Source: Blattamonas nauphoetae (Eukaryota; Preaxostyla; Oxymonadida). Taken from it: a DNA stretch of 64,000 bases. The notes under the pieces were generated by a model that did not search any database, was not told the origin of the DNA, and was given only the letters and a program-made list of their open reading frames with translations. Both the position numbers and the translations under genes were made by a program. Positions 43,137-54,440 of this stretch are shown piece by piece; position 1 is the first letter of the stretch, and each line of letters starts with the position of its first letter. The stretch is taken from positions 1 through 64,000 of the forward strand of contig JARBJD010000212.1 of assembly GCA_033064195.1 (NCBI GenBank). Direction: 5' to 3'.

Positions 43137-43855
43137 TAATCTCAGTCCACCAGTTCACAGTGGTTGGGACGGACAGTGATCTTCATATCTGCACTGGGTC
43201 ATCTACACAGTTGAGAAGCCGGGTGAGAGAAAATCAATTGTCGACAGAGTCATTGAATTGAAAACTGTGTGTGACCGTTACACCACGAGGACTTTCACAG
43301 AGCAGGTGATAACATCCCTCCAAATGATACGAAAGATCGAAACTTGTTCGCACTGTCTATCTTTCATCCTCACTTCTCTCACCTTGATGTTCTTTCAGGA
43401 TTCGATGATTGTCCTCGAATGGCAATATCTACATAGAGAGAAAGACAGAATCCACTCACGGTGAAACAATATACATAAATTCTCGCTGTGAATCGACAGA
43501 AGGCAGCCTTCAACTCTCTGAGAGCCCTATTTCTCGGAATCTATTGATGATTATTTCTCAACCAGTGGTTCTCATATTCTTCTCTAACTTGACTTCTCAA
43601 CTATTCGCTCTTGTATCTTTTTCTTTCTATCCGTAGAACTGTTGTCATTCTATCATTTGGCCTTATTGGATGTTTTTCTCTCGAAACACCTTTTCCGATG
43701 TCTATAAAGATCCAATCGACAGAAAACTCATGCTATTGTCATTTTAATTTCTCTTTTCAATTGGTGGAGACTCCATTAGTCTGTGTCTCTCAAATCACAG
43801 GAGTTGGGTCAAACTTATTTTCAGTCTGATTAATCAATGGGCTGGACAACCCAAG
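43137..43855 (+). other. Possible exon relics upstream of the kinase gene
   Basis: One coherent piece reads EKPGERKSIVDRVIELKTVC and TFTEQVITSLQMIRKIET (about 43210-43350), followed by an intron-like GTCTAT...TTTCAG at about 43358-43399 and then DSMIVLEWQYLHREKDRI. It then fails. I cannot assign it. The remainder to 43855 is AT-rich. Confidence 0.3.
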
Positions 43856-46800
43856 ATGGGACAGGACGCCAGTAAACGATCTGATTGTACGTTCATTCCT
43901 TTTTTATTTCCATTTTCTTCAGTTGTTAAAATCAAAGAATTGGGAAAAGGCACATTTGGAACAGTTGAACTCATTGAACACATCGCCACAAAGAAAACGT
44001 TTGCATGCAAAAGTGCAAGATTTTCAACGAACCAAAAAGCATTAGAATCTATTCAAGATGAAATCGAAGCGTACAAAGACCTGAGTAACCCGTTCATCCT
44101 CAAATACTACTTTTCGTTCAAAGAAGAGCAAATATTCTATATGTTGACAGAATATTGCTCACGAAAGGATCTCGCAGAATTCTATAAGGAAGCCCGAGCT
44201 TTGACAGCAACTGTTCCTCCAGATGTTTGTTTATTTGGCTTGTTATGAAACATCCAGCGAACATGGAAGTTTATTTTTCAAATGTTGATTGGATTGGACT
44301 ATCTGTTGAAAAAACGAATGGCTCATGGTGATTTCAAGCCTCAAAATGTATTCCTGATGGAGAACCTGGATGTTCGACTCGGTTTGGCTGATTTCGGTTT
44401 TGACTTGTTTCAGGCGACTTCGGAAGCAAACAAGATGCTGAAACGACGATTACTGATCTTGAAAGAGCAAATGGAACAGAGTCTTTTCTTCAATCTTCAT
44501 ATTTTCGTCAGAGTGTTCTATTCTCCTCAGAGACGCTTTTATGATGTCTCGGCCAAGAAAACATCGTATTTTCCTTCTTTCCGTCCAATTTCTCTTCAGA
44601 TACGGTCTTTCCGATGATTTATGGGCACTTGGAGTCACTATTTACTACCTTCTCACAGAGAAGCTGCCGTTCCGGACCCATCTCATGCCAGACCTAACCA
44701 AACAGTCGTCCATCTACAAATTGACAGATGCCGAGGCCGATCCAGATATCCGCGATTTTACTTATTTTATATTGGACATCGTTTGCTCTCAATTTCATTA
44801 TTTTGCCCAGAATGCCTTCACCAGACCCACCGCCCAAGATCTTCTCCTCTCACCAAACTTCACAGATATCTTCAAGAATTCTGATGAATCCTTGAAGGCA
44901 TTCTATACAACTGACGCAGACTTCTCGATCAGACAGGAATCGCGCAAAATTGTCTTAAACCCTGATCTTCCCCAACCATTCCGAGATTATGTTGGATATA
45001 TACATTTTCTCTCACAGAATAAAATCGAAAGTCTTACAGCGTTGCAATTCCTGTTCTATTCGTTTCTTCATCAATATCGAACCAATCCGATTGAAGGCAT
45101 GAAAACTCTTCAAATGATGTTGAATGACACATCAACAAACATATTTCAGTCACTTTCGCGATTATTGGTTCCTGAACTGCTCTACAACCACATCGATCTC
45201 TTTTCGATGTTTCTGACGTCTGCCGCCCTGTTTTCGAGCGAGAATGGTCGGTTCATGAAAATGGACCCGTTGACCCATCGTTGGAATTTCATCTCTGATC
45301 TCCCATCAACAATTTCTCTGAATTTCCTCCCCACAACTAACAACAATCAACTCGTGTTGGCACCGTTTTCATCCAATCTGTTCACAGCTGACACTTTGTT
45401 CACCGAAGCCGCGACATTCTGGCTTCATTCCTCACTTGCCCAACATCCACAAATTGTTGAGACGTTTTGCGAAGCCTTTTCGAGTCAGATCGCGTCGTCG
45501 GCTCAATTTGTTCATTCTCTTCCAATTCTCCATCGGAACTCACTTCTGTCGCACTCCGCCTTCCCTTTCGGTGTTGTTCACAACGCTCTCACCACTCCCT
45601 CCCAAACCTCAATCAACGGATCGTCGTTTCTGTCCAATTTCATCATCACCAACAAAACACTGATTCTTCAATATGTCACTGTCCTGTCTGAGCTTGTTGA
45701 ACACTTTGCTCGTCATAAGGCCAATGCCTCGGGTGATAAATCGAAAAAGAATGATGCCCCGCAACCAGACCAGCCGGTGATCAAATACAAATTGAAACAT
45801 GTCCATCTCCATCTCTTGCACACGTTTACAGCGCTGCCTTTGGAATCGTTCCTCCTGATTCTCCACAGCTCGAGTCTGATCTCACTTCTGAACAAGATTC
45901 TACTCAATCACCAGTCGCCTTGGATGGTTCACAATCCATTTTTTGTGAAATCAGCTCTTTCTTTGATCAAATCGTATCTGATGAAGTTCGAGAGTTCGCT
46001 CATCCTTCCAGAAATCACTCCTCCTGAACTGAAACATTCTTGGAACTGTTCCATTCCTCGCCAACTCATTCAACAAACACAGAACTGGGTGTCCTTGCTT
46101 CGCACAGGATTGAACAACGCATTCTCCGTTTTGGACGTCAACAGCATGACATGGACAATGGATGATCCCAGACAGAGCAGAGAAGAGCAGCAGGTACTCG
46201 TGATCAACATGGAAATTGCTGACCTCCTTCTGCACAGCGAAAAGATCCTAAAGAAGACATCCTCGCTCCTCAAAACCAGCGCCAATGAATTCAAACCCCT
46301 CCCAGACACTCGACTCGCCGAAATTGAAACATTCACTCGCTCGTCAACCGATCTCGTCGGACCACAGTTCCGATCCAGCGCAAAAGATGACGATTTCGAC
46401 CCAAAGGCGGAGACATACCCCTGGAAACTGACTCACGCCTCGATTGTTCACATGGGGTTGACTCCTCCAGTGCTGATTCATGTTCTTGGACAACGAGTTC
46501 TGAACCAGCTTGGAAAGAAGGATGTTGAAGGGGAGACCATCATGATATCACGTGTGATTCGGTGGATTCAGAATGCGATTGAGTGGCGAGACGCACGACG
46601 AAATATTGAGTGGAATCGCACAGTTGAGACAAGTGTGGATTCGCTGACACGGAATGAGAAGGACGAATACGCGTCTCTTCTTCACGAAACGCTCTGCTCG
46701 TACGCCACTCTGCTCAACGAACAGTCGATTGGAGAGATCGAAAAAGATTGGGTGAAGACGAGTCCTCACTTCATCGCGCTTGTTGGACGAGTGATTGTGT

Positions 46801-49004
46801 CTATCTTGAACAGTCTCTCGTCGCATTTGGTGCCGGATTGGAAGGATTTTGTTCAGAAACCACTTGCTGTCTTCCCCAGTCCAACCACTCCTCTTCAGAA
46901 CTCATTCTCTTCCCCAGCGTTCACACCTGTCAACTCGCCGCATGTCACACAATCGCCAGTTGTGCATCCATCCAACTTCAATCCGGTCAACCAGATTCCT
47001 CAGGTCAGCACACAACAGACAACAAACCTTCCGTACCAACCACAGAATCCACAATTCTACCCGAATCAACAAATCCAACAACAACCAAATCAGCAATTCC
47101 TACAAACCAACTACGGGTATCAAAGTCAACAACTCATCCAGCCACAACAACTCCCAAATCCGACGATCGTCAACACCTTCTCCACTTCAGCTCCAACCGT
47201 CCTCAATGCAACACCTCTGCCAACACTCATGCAGACTGTCCGGGCCAATCAGGCACCAATTCAGCACGTGCCTTCTCCGACTCTGCTGTCCACTGTCCAG
47301 GCCTCCCAGTTTCCACCATCGCATGCCCCTCCACCCACCATCGTCGCGACAGTGAGAGGAAATCCGCTGGCCAACAGTCCCGTGCCTCAGCCGAACACAT
47401 TTGGGTTGGGGTTCCAATCGCCACCGTCACCGATGCCGACTTCGCCAGTCGTTACTGGGCACTACAATCCACATGCAGTCCAACACTCCCCTCTTCAAAA
47501 CACGTACACACCAACTCCACAAACAGCCCAGCACTCTCCTCTTCAAAATACATACAATCCAGTCACACAGACATCGCTAGGATTCCAGACGATGCAAGGC
47601 ACCATGCAGCAGAATCATCAAATCGCAGCTCAGACGTCATCGGTCCCGTCCATCGCATCTGTCGTTCAGATGAAGGACTTCATCACTCTCCCCACGACGC
47701 ACCTGCTTTCTGTCTCGACTCCGTTCTTCGCCCTCCTCTCTCTCTTCTTCGAAAAAGCTCAGTCGTCAATGGTTGTTGGCCCGTCTTTGGCACCTCTTTT
47801 CGCTCTCATGTGTCGATCCGTCACTGTGATTGTCCAGTCTCTGAATAAACTCGATGTCACAGCCCCGACGAGCACAGAGACACGTTCTTCGCTACATCAA
47901 CTTCTCAGCTCGCTTTTGAGCTGTCTGACACAGTTCATGAAACAGGCTCCGATTGCACAAAACTCCACCGCTGCCGGAACCACACCACAATTCATTCTGT
48001 TCACTCAAACGCTTTTTGAAGATTTCGTGATGTCGATTGCGAAATTGACCGAATTCTCAGAAGCTTGGAACGATCGAAACACTTCACCATCGTTCCGGCC
48101 ACTCTACAAACGTGACAGGATCACCGACGAGGCAGCTGAATCGTTCAATTCGTTTGTCACAAATTATGTTTCGTTCGTCTCGGCATTCAGCCAGTTCTCA
48201 TCATTCATTGAAGAAGCGATGACACAGAACAACGCAATCGTGAACTCTTTTCTGAGTAAATCACCCGATCAGCAGACCACATTTCGGAATAGTCTGATCG
48301 CCCTCGCAGATTTGGGGAAGAAAATGAGTGCCGATTGCTCGGAGTCGATTCTGAAACTTCATCCGACTCTGCAACTCCCCCCATTCTCGTCGTCTCCTCT
48401 CCATCTCGAAGGAGAGCAAATATCCCCTCTTGCCCATCGATACCATCTTTTGAAGTGTTGCGGGGATTCGATTCATACCACAGCAACACAATGCTTACTC
48501 TATCACAACTGCATCACAGGAATCTCATCTCTGAGCTTGATGGATTCGCTCTCCTCGTTTCTTCTTTCAGAGAATGGCCACACTGTTTCGAAGACATTGA
48601 CCACGTTTGAGAGACTATGCACAACTTCAGGATCCTTGCTCACCCAATCAACTGTGTGGTCGACCATCAACACTGCGCTCTCGTCCTCGTTCCCTCCGTC
48701 AGCTTTCCCCTCCCTCCTGCGCCTTCTCTCAATCTGCTCCAGTTCTCAGCCTCTCCACACATTGTCATTAGCGAAACAACAACTTCCATTGTCGACAATC
48801 ATGAAATATGCCATCACACACAATGTGCTTTCTTCATCACAATCAGGTTCGTCACTTCTGTCGGGAATCAGCAGTTTCTATCCCATTCAATTTTCTACGC
48901 ATCCGCTGAATGAAGAAATCGAACCAGCTCAGCAAATGGCTTCCACGAAGCGAACGGTGAGGATGAAGGTCACTTTTCAAATGGATATTGATGTCGGCGC
49001 ATAA
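43856..49004 (+). CDS. Large protein kinase with six 30-36 nt introns
   Basis: Spliced CDS of 1,650 codons. Exons: 43856-43886, 43923-44224, 44258-44381, 44414-44480, 44512-44565, 44600-44780, 44811-49004. The introns are 36, 33, 32, 31, 34 and 30 nt, all GT-AG, most with GTTTG-type donors and T-rich 3' ends. The protein starts MGQDASKRSD, an N-myristoylation signature. Kinase motifs after splicing: ELGKGTFGTVEL (Gly loop), FACKSARF (Lys), QDEIEAYKDL (alpha-C Glu), AHGDFKPQNVFL (catalytic loop, HGD for HRD), VRLGDFGSKQDAE (DFG), NGTEVFYSPQ (APE region) and SDDLWALGVTIYYLLTEKLPF. All catalytic residues are kept. The remaining 1,300 residues are helical with a Pro/Gln-rich region (about 46900-47640) containing two QHSPLQNTY repeats. 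It resembles NEK/ULK-like Ser/Thr kinases only loosely; substrate unknown. Confidence 0.9.
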
Positions 49005-49203
49005 CTCAGTCAAACTCTTGATTCAGACCCTTTTTTTACTCACACTCACACTCTGTTTGAATCATTTCTATTTCTGAAACGCTTGCCATCAGAATTCCCA
49101 GTCTTGATCTAGAAGAGAAGAGTCGCTACTGGCATTCCAGCGACGAATTGACCTTTATTTCTTTGAAATGGGTCGTCAGATCGAAACAATCTAAACTAAG
49201 AAA

Positions 49204-50199
49204 ATGTCATCTTCTGACACGAAAAAATTCCTCTCAGCGAATGTTCGGACAACTGTTGACGTTCCCACTGCTTCTGGGATTTATATTTCTCTTGTGAACT
49301 TCGTTAAGCAAGGCAAGACTCTCGATCAACAAGCTCTCGAGAAAGCGAGTGACGTCCTCGAAAACTTCAGACCAGGAGGACGTGCTAGCCTAAAATCATT
49401 CCAAATTATTTCATCTCTCGCACCAAACGACAAAGGTCTTACGATCGGATTCAGAACAAGCGTGCTTGATCTCCTCGCTGCCAAGAACGTTAAGCTCACA
49501 GAGAGTGTCATGCAGTTCCTCGATGCAACAATAGCATCCGCCGATGCTTGGACAAAATATGGATTCATTTATGATAACTTTCTGAATGATTTATTCCCAG
49601 CTCTTAATCCAACAAATCCCCCTATGAACACCGAGCCAATCACAAAATCCCTTGTCGGTATTCTCTCAACCCTTGTCCCAAACGCAACCTGCACCGGAAT
49701 GAGGAATATGAACCTTGTTGTGGAAGAAGAGCTCCTCGGCGTGCGTCATCTCGTTTTCGAGAATGTCCTCCTGCCCAGCCGTGAATTCCTTGTCCAGACA
49801 CTCCAAATCCGTCACAGAAACCCCGACTCTGCTGCCGGAATGGCGTTAGTCAAGCTCTGCCAGAAATTGATCGAAATCGCGCCGTTCCTTCCCGAGCTCG
49901 ATGACTTTGTCAGAAAGCATCAAATCAACTCAGCTGTGAATGCTAGCATGGAGCTGATTGAAACCGATGCTCATGTCCTCCAATTCTTGGATGGTGTCAA
50001 CGCAACCATGGCCGAATGGAAAAAGCCAGGAAGAGAATTCAGAGAAGCTGAAAGAGCTGCCAAACGCCTTCTGATTGAAGAAGGTCTCCAGGACGATATT
50101 GAACAGCGGGAAATGACGGAAAAGACAGGCAGAGGCGGACAGTCCATTGTTGAGACGTCTAAGCACCTTCTGAAGACTTTTGGAGGAAACCAGAAGTAG
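49204..50199 (+). CDS. Helical protein distantly related to the FLNW family
   Basis: 331 residues, one exon, starting MSSSDTKKFLSANVR. It has the same order of features as the FLNW proteins without the FLNW motif: a two-helix start (SLVNFVKQGKTLDQQALEKA), FRTSVLDLLAAKNVKLTESV, FPALNPTNPPMNTEPITKSL (compare LNPQSLSF), VLLPSREFLVQTLQIRHRN (compare VLVPSExYICHL), KLIEIAPFLPELDDFV (compare LRICPYxQPTMDFV) and RLLIEEGLQDDIEQ (compare MLRMEGMEDVIEE). The match of VLLPSR and the C-terminal (L/M)xxEGxxDxIE signatures in the same spacing supports common descent. Function unknown. Confidence 0.7.
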   Translation: MSSSDTKKFLSANVRTTVDVPTASGIYISLVNFVKQGKTLDQQALEKASDVLENFRPGGRASLKSFQIISSLAPNDKGLTIGFRTSVLDLLAAKNVKLTESVMQFLDATIASADAWTKYGFIYDNFLNDLFPALNPTNPPMNTEPITKSLVGILSTLVPNATCTGMRNMNLVVEEELLGVRHLVFENVLLPSREFLVQTLQIRHRNPDSAAGMALVKLCQKLIEIAPFLPELDDFVRKHQINSAVNASMELIETDAHVLQFLDGVNATMAEWKKPGREFREAERAAKRLLIEEGLQDDIEQREMTEKTGRGGQSIVETSKHLLKTFGGNQK

Positions 50200-50692
50200 C
50201 AAGCTTTGAAGCATGTCTGACAGCATTCATATCGCAACTGCATTACAAGGGGGACGATGTCTCAGCAATAATCCAAGTCATTCACCAAACTTAATTCTAC
50301 TCGCTCACATCTTCTTTTCTCGTTTTTGGATGAAGGAAATCTTCATGAGATGGTTGTGATGTTCGTAATTGGTTGGATGTTGAGCAGAAAAGAAGGAAAA
50401 AAGAGTCCAAAAAAGTGTGGACACGAATGAATAATTAACAACAAATGAAACCACACACAACAAGATTTGAACGTAGTTTGTCAAGATACTGTTGATGTCT
50501 CGCCCCCTGATAGTGATCCTCCCTCTGACGAGAACGGTGTGGGTGACGGGAATCGACCAACTGAATTGGCAAAAGGAGTTGAGAATGCCGTCGATGGAAT
50601 ATGGTGTGGGTTGGAGACACGGAATTGAGGGGTGAGAAAATAAGAACTGTTCGAAACGGCAGGGAATGCACGATCCTCCCTCGATTCTGTTC
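50200..50692. other. Short intergenic region
   Basis: No gene recognised between a plus-strand gene ending at 50199 and the minus-strand CK2 beta gene ending at 50693. Both 3' ends converge here. ORFs at 50435-50798 on minus are continuations or shadows of neighbouring sequence. Confidence 0.4.
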
Positions 50693-51845
50693 TTAACCCG
50701 AGATGATGGGGAAGAAATGGGCCAAAAGTGATGTGCTGAGCGATGGGGTGGATACCGAGTGTTCGGAGAGGGAAGAGATTGCGTTCTCGCTCGAGCATTT
50801 CTCCGACCTCTTCTGAATAAAGGCCATCTCCTTGCCCTCGTCTTGCTTTCGCTTCAATTGGGCCAATTCTCGTTGTCTATCTTCTTCCTCTTTCTCCACT
50901 TTCTGCTGCTGGAGGAAGAAGAACAATCCATGGTGTGATCCGAGATACACTCGATAACCATACATTTTCCCCAAATGCCCACAAGGAAAAAGTGTGTTAA
51001 CTTGCCGACTATATAATAGAGACGGTTCTCCGAGTGTTGGGCGGTTAAATGGGATCAACAGCTGTTGCATTTGGGTCGATGGCGGTGGGACGAGATCTGG
51101 ATATTGCATGAGGAAAAGATGGGGAAATCCTGGTCCAAAGGCAGCTCCATCGACTGCGTGAGATTTTCGAGATGGCGGAAGGAATACTTCTTCGCAACGG
51201 GGACAGAAGAGCATGACGTGTTTCTTGCCATATTCAGTTGTAGGACCGAATGGAAGAACAGGTTGATCGCAACATGAGAGGCGTGGGCAGGTTCCAAAGT
51301 GGTGTTGAGTGAATTTGGCTTTCTAAATGGGATGAAGGATCAGAACGAAAGAAGCGAGGCGGACCATATCCTTGAGACCAGTTGGTGTCAGCAAATAGCG
51401 CTGATGGATATTGCAATACAATTCGATTGCAGAGTTGGTGATTTCTTCGTTTTCTGTTTCTGAGTCTAGATGAAGGAGAAAAAGATTGGAGAATATGGAA
51501 AAGCATCAATAATGAGAAAGTCAGAAATGTCCGGAAGGACCCAGAAAATGAGAGAAAGTGGGAGAAGAGAGTGGAAAGAGAGGACGAGAGTCGGTTCGAC
51601 AAACTCTTATTGTCTGAGTCGTAATCAAGAATATCATCGAGTGCCTTGGTGTAGTGCTTGATCCTTGCAGAGAGGCCTTGGAGATTGAAATCATCTTCGA
51701 TGAAGTCACGATCAACTTCACAGAAAAACTCGTTTCCTTTCAAAGAACAAAACCATTCAACCCAGCTCTCGTCAAAGGACTCATTGTCAGAGTCAGACTG
51801 GGCTTGACCTGTATTTCGATCGAACTGTTGATACGAGTAGTCCAT
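50693..51845 (-). CDS. CSNK2B: Casein kinase 2 regulatory (beta) subunit
   Basis: Spliced from three exons on minus: 51845-51605, 51465-51365 and 51322-50693. The introns are 139 and 42 nt with GT-AG ends. The product is 323 residues. N-terminal [20 protein letters not shown] and [20 protein letters not shown] are the hallmark of CK2 beta, followed by [35 protein letters not shown] and [13 protein letters not shown]. The four zinc cysteines CPRLSC and CPRC are present, then [20 protein letters not shown]. It binds and regulates the CK2 catalytic subunit as a dimer. The animal protein has about 215 residues. Here an insert (about [20 protein letters not shown]) separates the zinc domain from [14 protein letters not shown], and a long charged coiled C-terminal tail ([20 protein letters not shown]) is added. 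Confidence 0.93.
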
Positions 51846-52052
51846 GAAGTTGTGTACAGATCAAGCCAAAATGAAACTTATCCGTTTGACTCACTCATAG
51901 ACAGACCCCCAAACACATTTGTACGACAGTTTCAGGGCTCTTTTTGAGAAAAAAAATAGTGAGAATAGTAGAGATAGATAATAAATCTTGATTTGAATAC
52001 GTTAGCAATGGAGCCGAATCAGGGTTGTCGGGCCCTCTGAGTTGACTTAATA

Positions 52053-52644
52053 GTGGTGTCACCAATACGTTCGATGTCAACAATTCGTGCTTTTTTCTGG
52101 AATTATCACTTTTGGTCAAACTAAGAAAAAAATAAAATTTTAGAATTTTCTTCCCACTGGATCCTGAGAAAACCTCAAAACACGTTATACAGCGAAACGC
52201 CACACATTTTCCAAACTTTCGACGATCATTTTTCCATATCCAGACATCCGTTTGAGACCGAAGAAAAAGCATTATTTTCGTAAACATATCGATAAAAGAC
52301 ACTCAAAAAAATAAAAAATTTTTTCCCATGATATTTTTCTGGGCGAAAAACAGCCTTTTTTCATATCGTCCCAGATACCCATGATTTTTTTTCCAAAATT
52401 TTTTCAAAATGTTCATTTCACCAAACAAACGTTTCAGTGGAAAATTTCATCAAAATCGGTTCACAGGTTGTGAAGTTATGACGAGAACACATGAAAAAAG
52501 TGGTTGAAAAGAGCTATTGTGAGGATTTTTTGGGATCCAGTGGGAAGAAAATTCTAAAATTTTATTTTTTTCTTAGTTTGACTAAAAGGGATCATTCCAG
52601 AAAAAAGCACGAATTGTTGACATGGAACGTATTGGTGACGCCAC
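52053..52644. mobile_element. Nested 592-bp foldback MITE with ~130-bp inverted repeats
   Basis: Left arm from GTGGTGTCACCAATACGTTC and right arm complement GTGGCGTCACCAATACGTTC continue as inverted repeats for about 120-130 bp with around 90 percent identity, ending near the shared cccactggatcc. TA dinucleotides at 52051-52052 and 52645-52646 fit a Tc1/mariner-type target duplication. It has no coding sequence. Its position inside the hAT-like element shows it arrived later. Confidence 0.88.
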
Positions 52645-52704
52645 TATAAGTCGTGGAAAAATGACTTAGTAGTAAGAAGTAAGGAAAAACGACTTACTAC
52701 TAAG

Positions 52705-53212
52705 TTATAACATATGTAAGATCATTTTTGAGCAAAATATTGTGTTTTTTTCGATGAAATGAGACGAACGTGAAGAAAACCGACACTTCTCATGTTGGAT
52801 TGTGCTCCTGGGCGATGGGGAAGAGGAAGCAGATAAAGCAAAGAGCAGGGTTGAAGTGAAACTGAAGAAAGGGAAGAAGGGAAAGAAATAATCTGTCGAA
52901 CATAAAACATACAGAAAACAGGAAATAACGGGCGAGAAGAACGAAATTATGCAATCTCTGTCGATGAAAACTCCGCATCTCCCGACCAGAATGACGATAC
53001 TCGAAGAAAAACCACTTGTCAGTCGTGGTCTGGTCTGTTTCGAAGTGATTCTGGAAGTGATGTCGTACAAGGTGATCATCGATCGAAATCTTTGAATAAT
53101 AGTTGCTGAACTCACTACTGTGACAAAAGCAAGTCGGTGGAACAGTCTTCGAGTCTAACCAGGAAGAATGGGAGAGTTTCATGTTTGTGTCTAGAGATTG
53201 CATTTTTGTCAA
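52705..53212 (-). CDS. Unrecognised ORF within the hAT-like element
   Basis: About 140 open codons on the minus strand. The first two thirds look protein-like (ISIDDHLVRHHFQNHFETDQ, DKWFFFEYRHSGREMRSF), the rest is hydrophobic and probably read-through into the non-coding DNA. I see no transposase motif. It may be captured host sequence or an unknown element gene. Confidence 0.25.
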
Positions 53213-53623
53213 GTCTGTACTCCCGCTCTGTCAGAAACAGCAAATTGAATGTAGAGGATTCTGTGATTGAACGTACAATGAAAGATTCTTTTCATTCAAT
53301 CAAGATCTGACCCACACAGACTTTTTCTCTATTCCACAAATAACCTCTCTTGGACCTTAAAGATGTTTACTCATAAAACATTTAATTCTTATCGGAGAGC
53401 AATACTTTTGTGCACGATTTGAGATTCTGTCGACGAACGGTTATTGTATACCCTTTGATCAAGACCACAAAAAGTGGTAAAAAAGTGAAATTACTTACTT
53501 TCGAAGAAAAACGACTTAGTCTTAAGTCACGAGAAAAAAGCGAAAAGTAAGTCAAATTCCTTACTACTAAGTCATTCCGACAACCCTGAGCCGAATCAAG
53601 TTCCTACGCATGTAAATTCGGGT

Positions 53624-54217
53624 TTATTCCTTTTTCTTTTCCAATGGGACGCAGATAGACATTTCCTTGGTCTCCATATACTGTGGAGGGTAGAACTCGA
53701 CAGATGGAAGAACCATGCTTAAATTTTGCTCCTTATTCTTCTGAGCCCATTCTCCGTACAAATATTGGTATGCAGCCGGCAGTTTGTCGAAGGTGATGTC
53801 CACTTGAGCGTAGTCTCGTGGTTCTACAATCACTTCCTCCATTCCATCTGGAATGGGTTCCTCATCGCTCACAGGAATAACTGCCCAATATTCAAATGGA
53901 TCTTCGGGTTTTTCCGACTGCATTACGCTGATCCCGAACGAACCAGGGTATTGTCCCTTCAGTTCGCCCATCCGCGGACCAAAATCAGAACTCCACAGTT
54001 TTGCGGCCTTTGGTGAGATGTCTGCCGTTGTTGCTATCACTTTCATGCCAATTCCACGGATTCTGCCATAGGGTTTGATTTGGACGGTGAAATCTGCCTT
54101 GTCTTCCTTTTTGTCCTCCGTTTGGGCTTGGACAGCAGCGACTTTCTCATCGATGGATGGTTCTTTGGCCAGCTTTGCTGCCTTATCTTTTGCCTTGGGA
54201 GGAATAAATTTGGGCAT
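53624..54217 (-). CDS. GyrI-like small-molecule-binding domain protein
   Basis: 197 residues from ATG 54217 (MPKFIPPKAKDKAAK). The in-frame ATG at 54250 or further upstream would add a basic stretch, so the start is not certain. After a Lys-rich leader the body reads FTVQIKPYGRIRGIGMKVIA, LWSSDFGPRMGELK, FEYWAVIPVSDEEPIPDGME, PRDYAQVDITFDKLPAAYQY, YGEWAQKNKE and VEFYPPQYMETKEMSICVPL. The pattern (A)VIPV...PxGME...YAxxxxxG/DKxxxxYxxLxxEW...P..E.Y.P belongs to the GyrI-like/SOUL-type effector-binding fold. This fold usually binds small hydrophobic molecules. No intron, no secretion signal. The coiled-coil gene starting at 54441 diverges from it. Confidence 0.65.
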   Translation of the reverse strand: MPKFIPPKAKDKAAKLAKEPSIDEKVAAVQAQTEDKKEDKADFTVQIKPYGRIRGIGMKVIATTADISPKAAKLWSSDFGPRMGELKGQYPGSFGISVMQSEKPEDPFEYWAVIPVSDEEPIPDGMEEVIVEPRDYAQVDITFDKLPAAYQYLYGEWAQKNKEQNLSMVLPSVEFYPPQYMETKEMSICVPLEKKKE

Positions 54218-54440
54218 TTTTCTGAAAGGATGCTTTAAATTTGATCTTCCCATGATGCGAGCTGAACTTGACAACAGTCTTGTTTCTCTCACAATTGACC
54301 TTAACACGCCGTCTCTCAAAGGAGCTGCTTGGAGGTCGCGGAAAATCTCCTAATATGCCAGCACCTGCAGACAGATTAGTTTTGGTAACACCAGAAATTG
54401 TTCTTATGGGGTCGGCAACAGCTTTTGGAGTTCAGTCGAA

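Larger units (their letters stand above)
52020..53588. mobile_element. hAT-like DNA transposon containing a second transposon
   Basis: Ends CAGGGTTGTCGG at 52020 and its exact complement at 53577-53588. A perfect 8-bp target duplication, agccgaat, lies at 52012-52019 and 53589-53596. CAGGG ends and 8-bp duplications are typical of hAT elements. Subterminal repeats of gacttagtagtaag occur near both ends, including a hairpin ACTTAGTAGTAAG/CTTACTACTAAGT at 52664-52705. The element lies between CK2 beta and the GyrI-like gene, in non-coding DNA. No transposase is recognised inside. Confidence 0.88.

Noticed and set aside
44387-44396. ADFG read as the kinase DFG motif in the unspliced frame
   Set aside because: It lies in a 32-nt intron; splicing 44381 to 44414 gives the true RLGDFGSK motif and restores the frame of the activation loop.
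46748-47848. 366-codon plus-strand ORF overlapping the kinase gene
   Set aside because: It is an alternative frame of the Pro/Gln-rich kinase region, with basic and Ser-rich low-complexity translation and no family features.
52705-53212. hAT transposase encoded by the element at 52020
   Set aside because: The ORF is short and shows no DDE residues or C-terminal dimerisation motif of hAT transposases.
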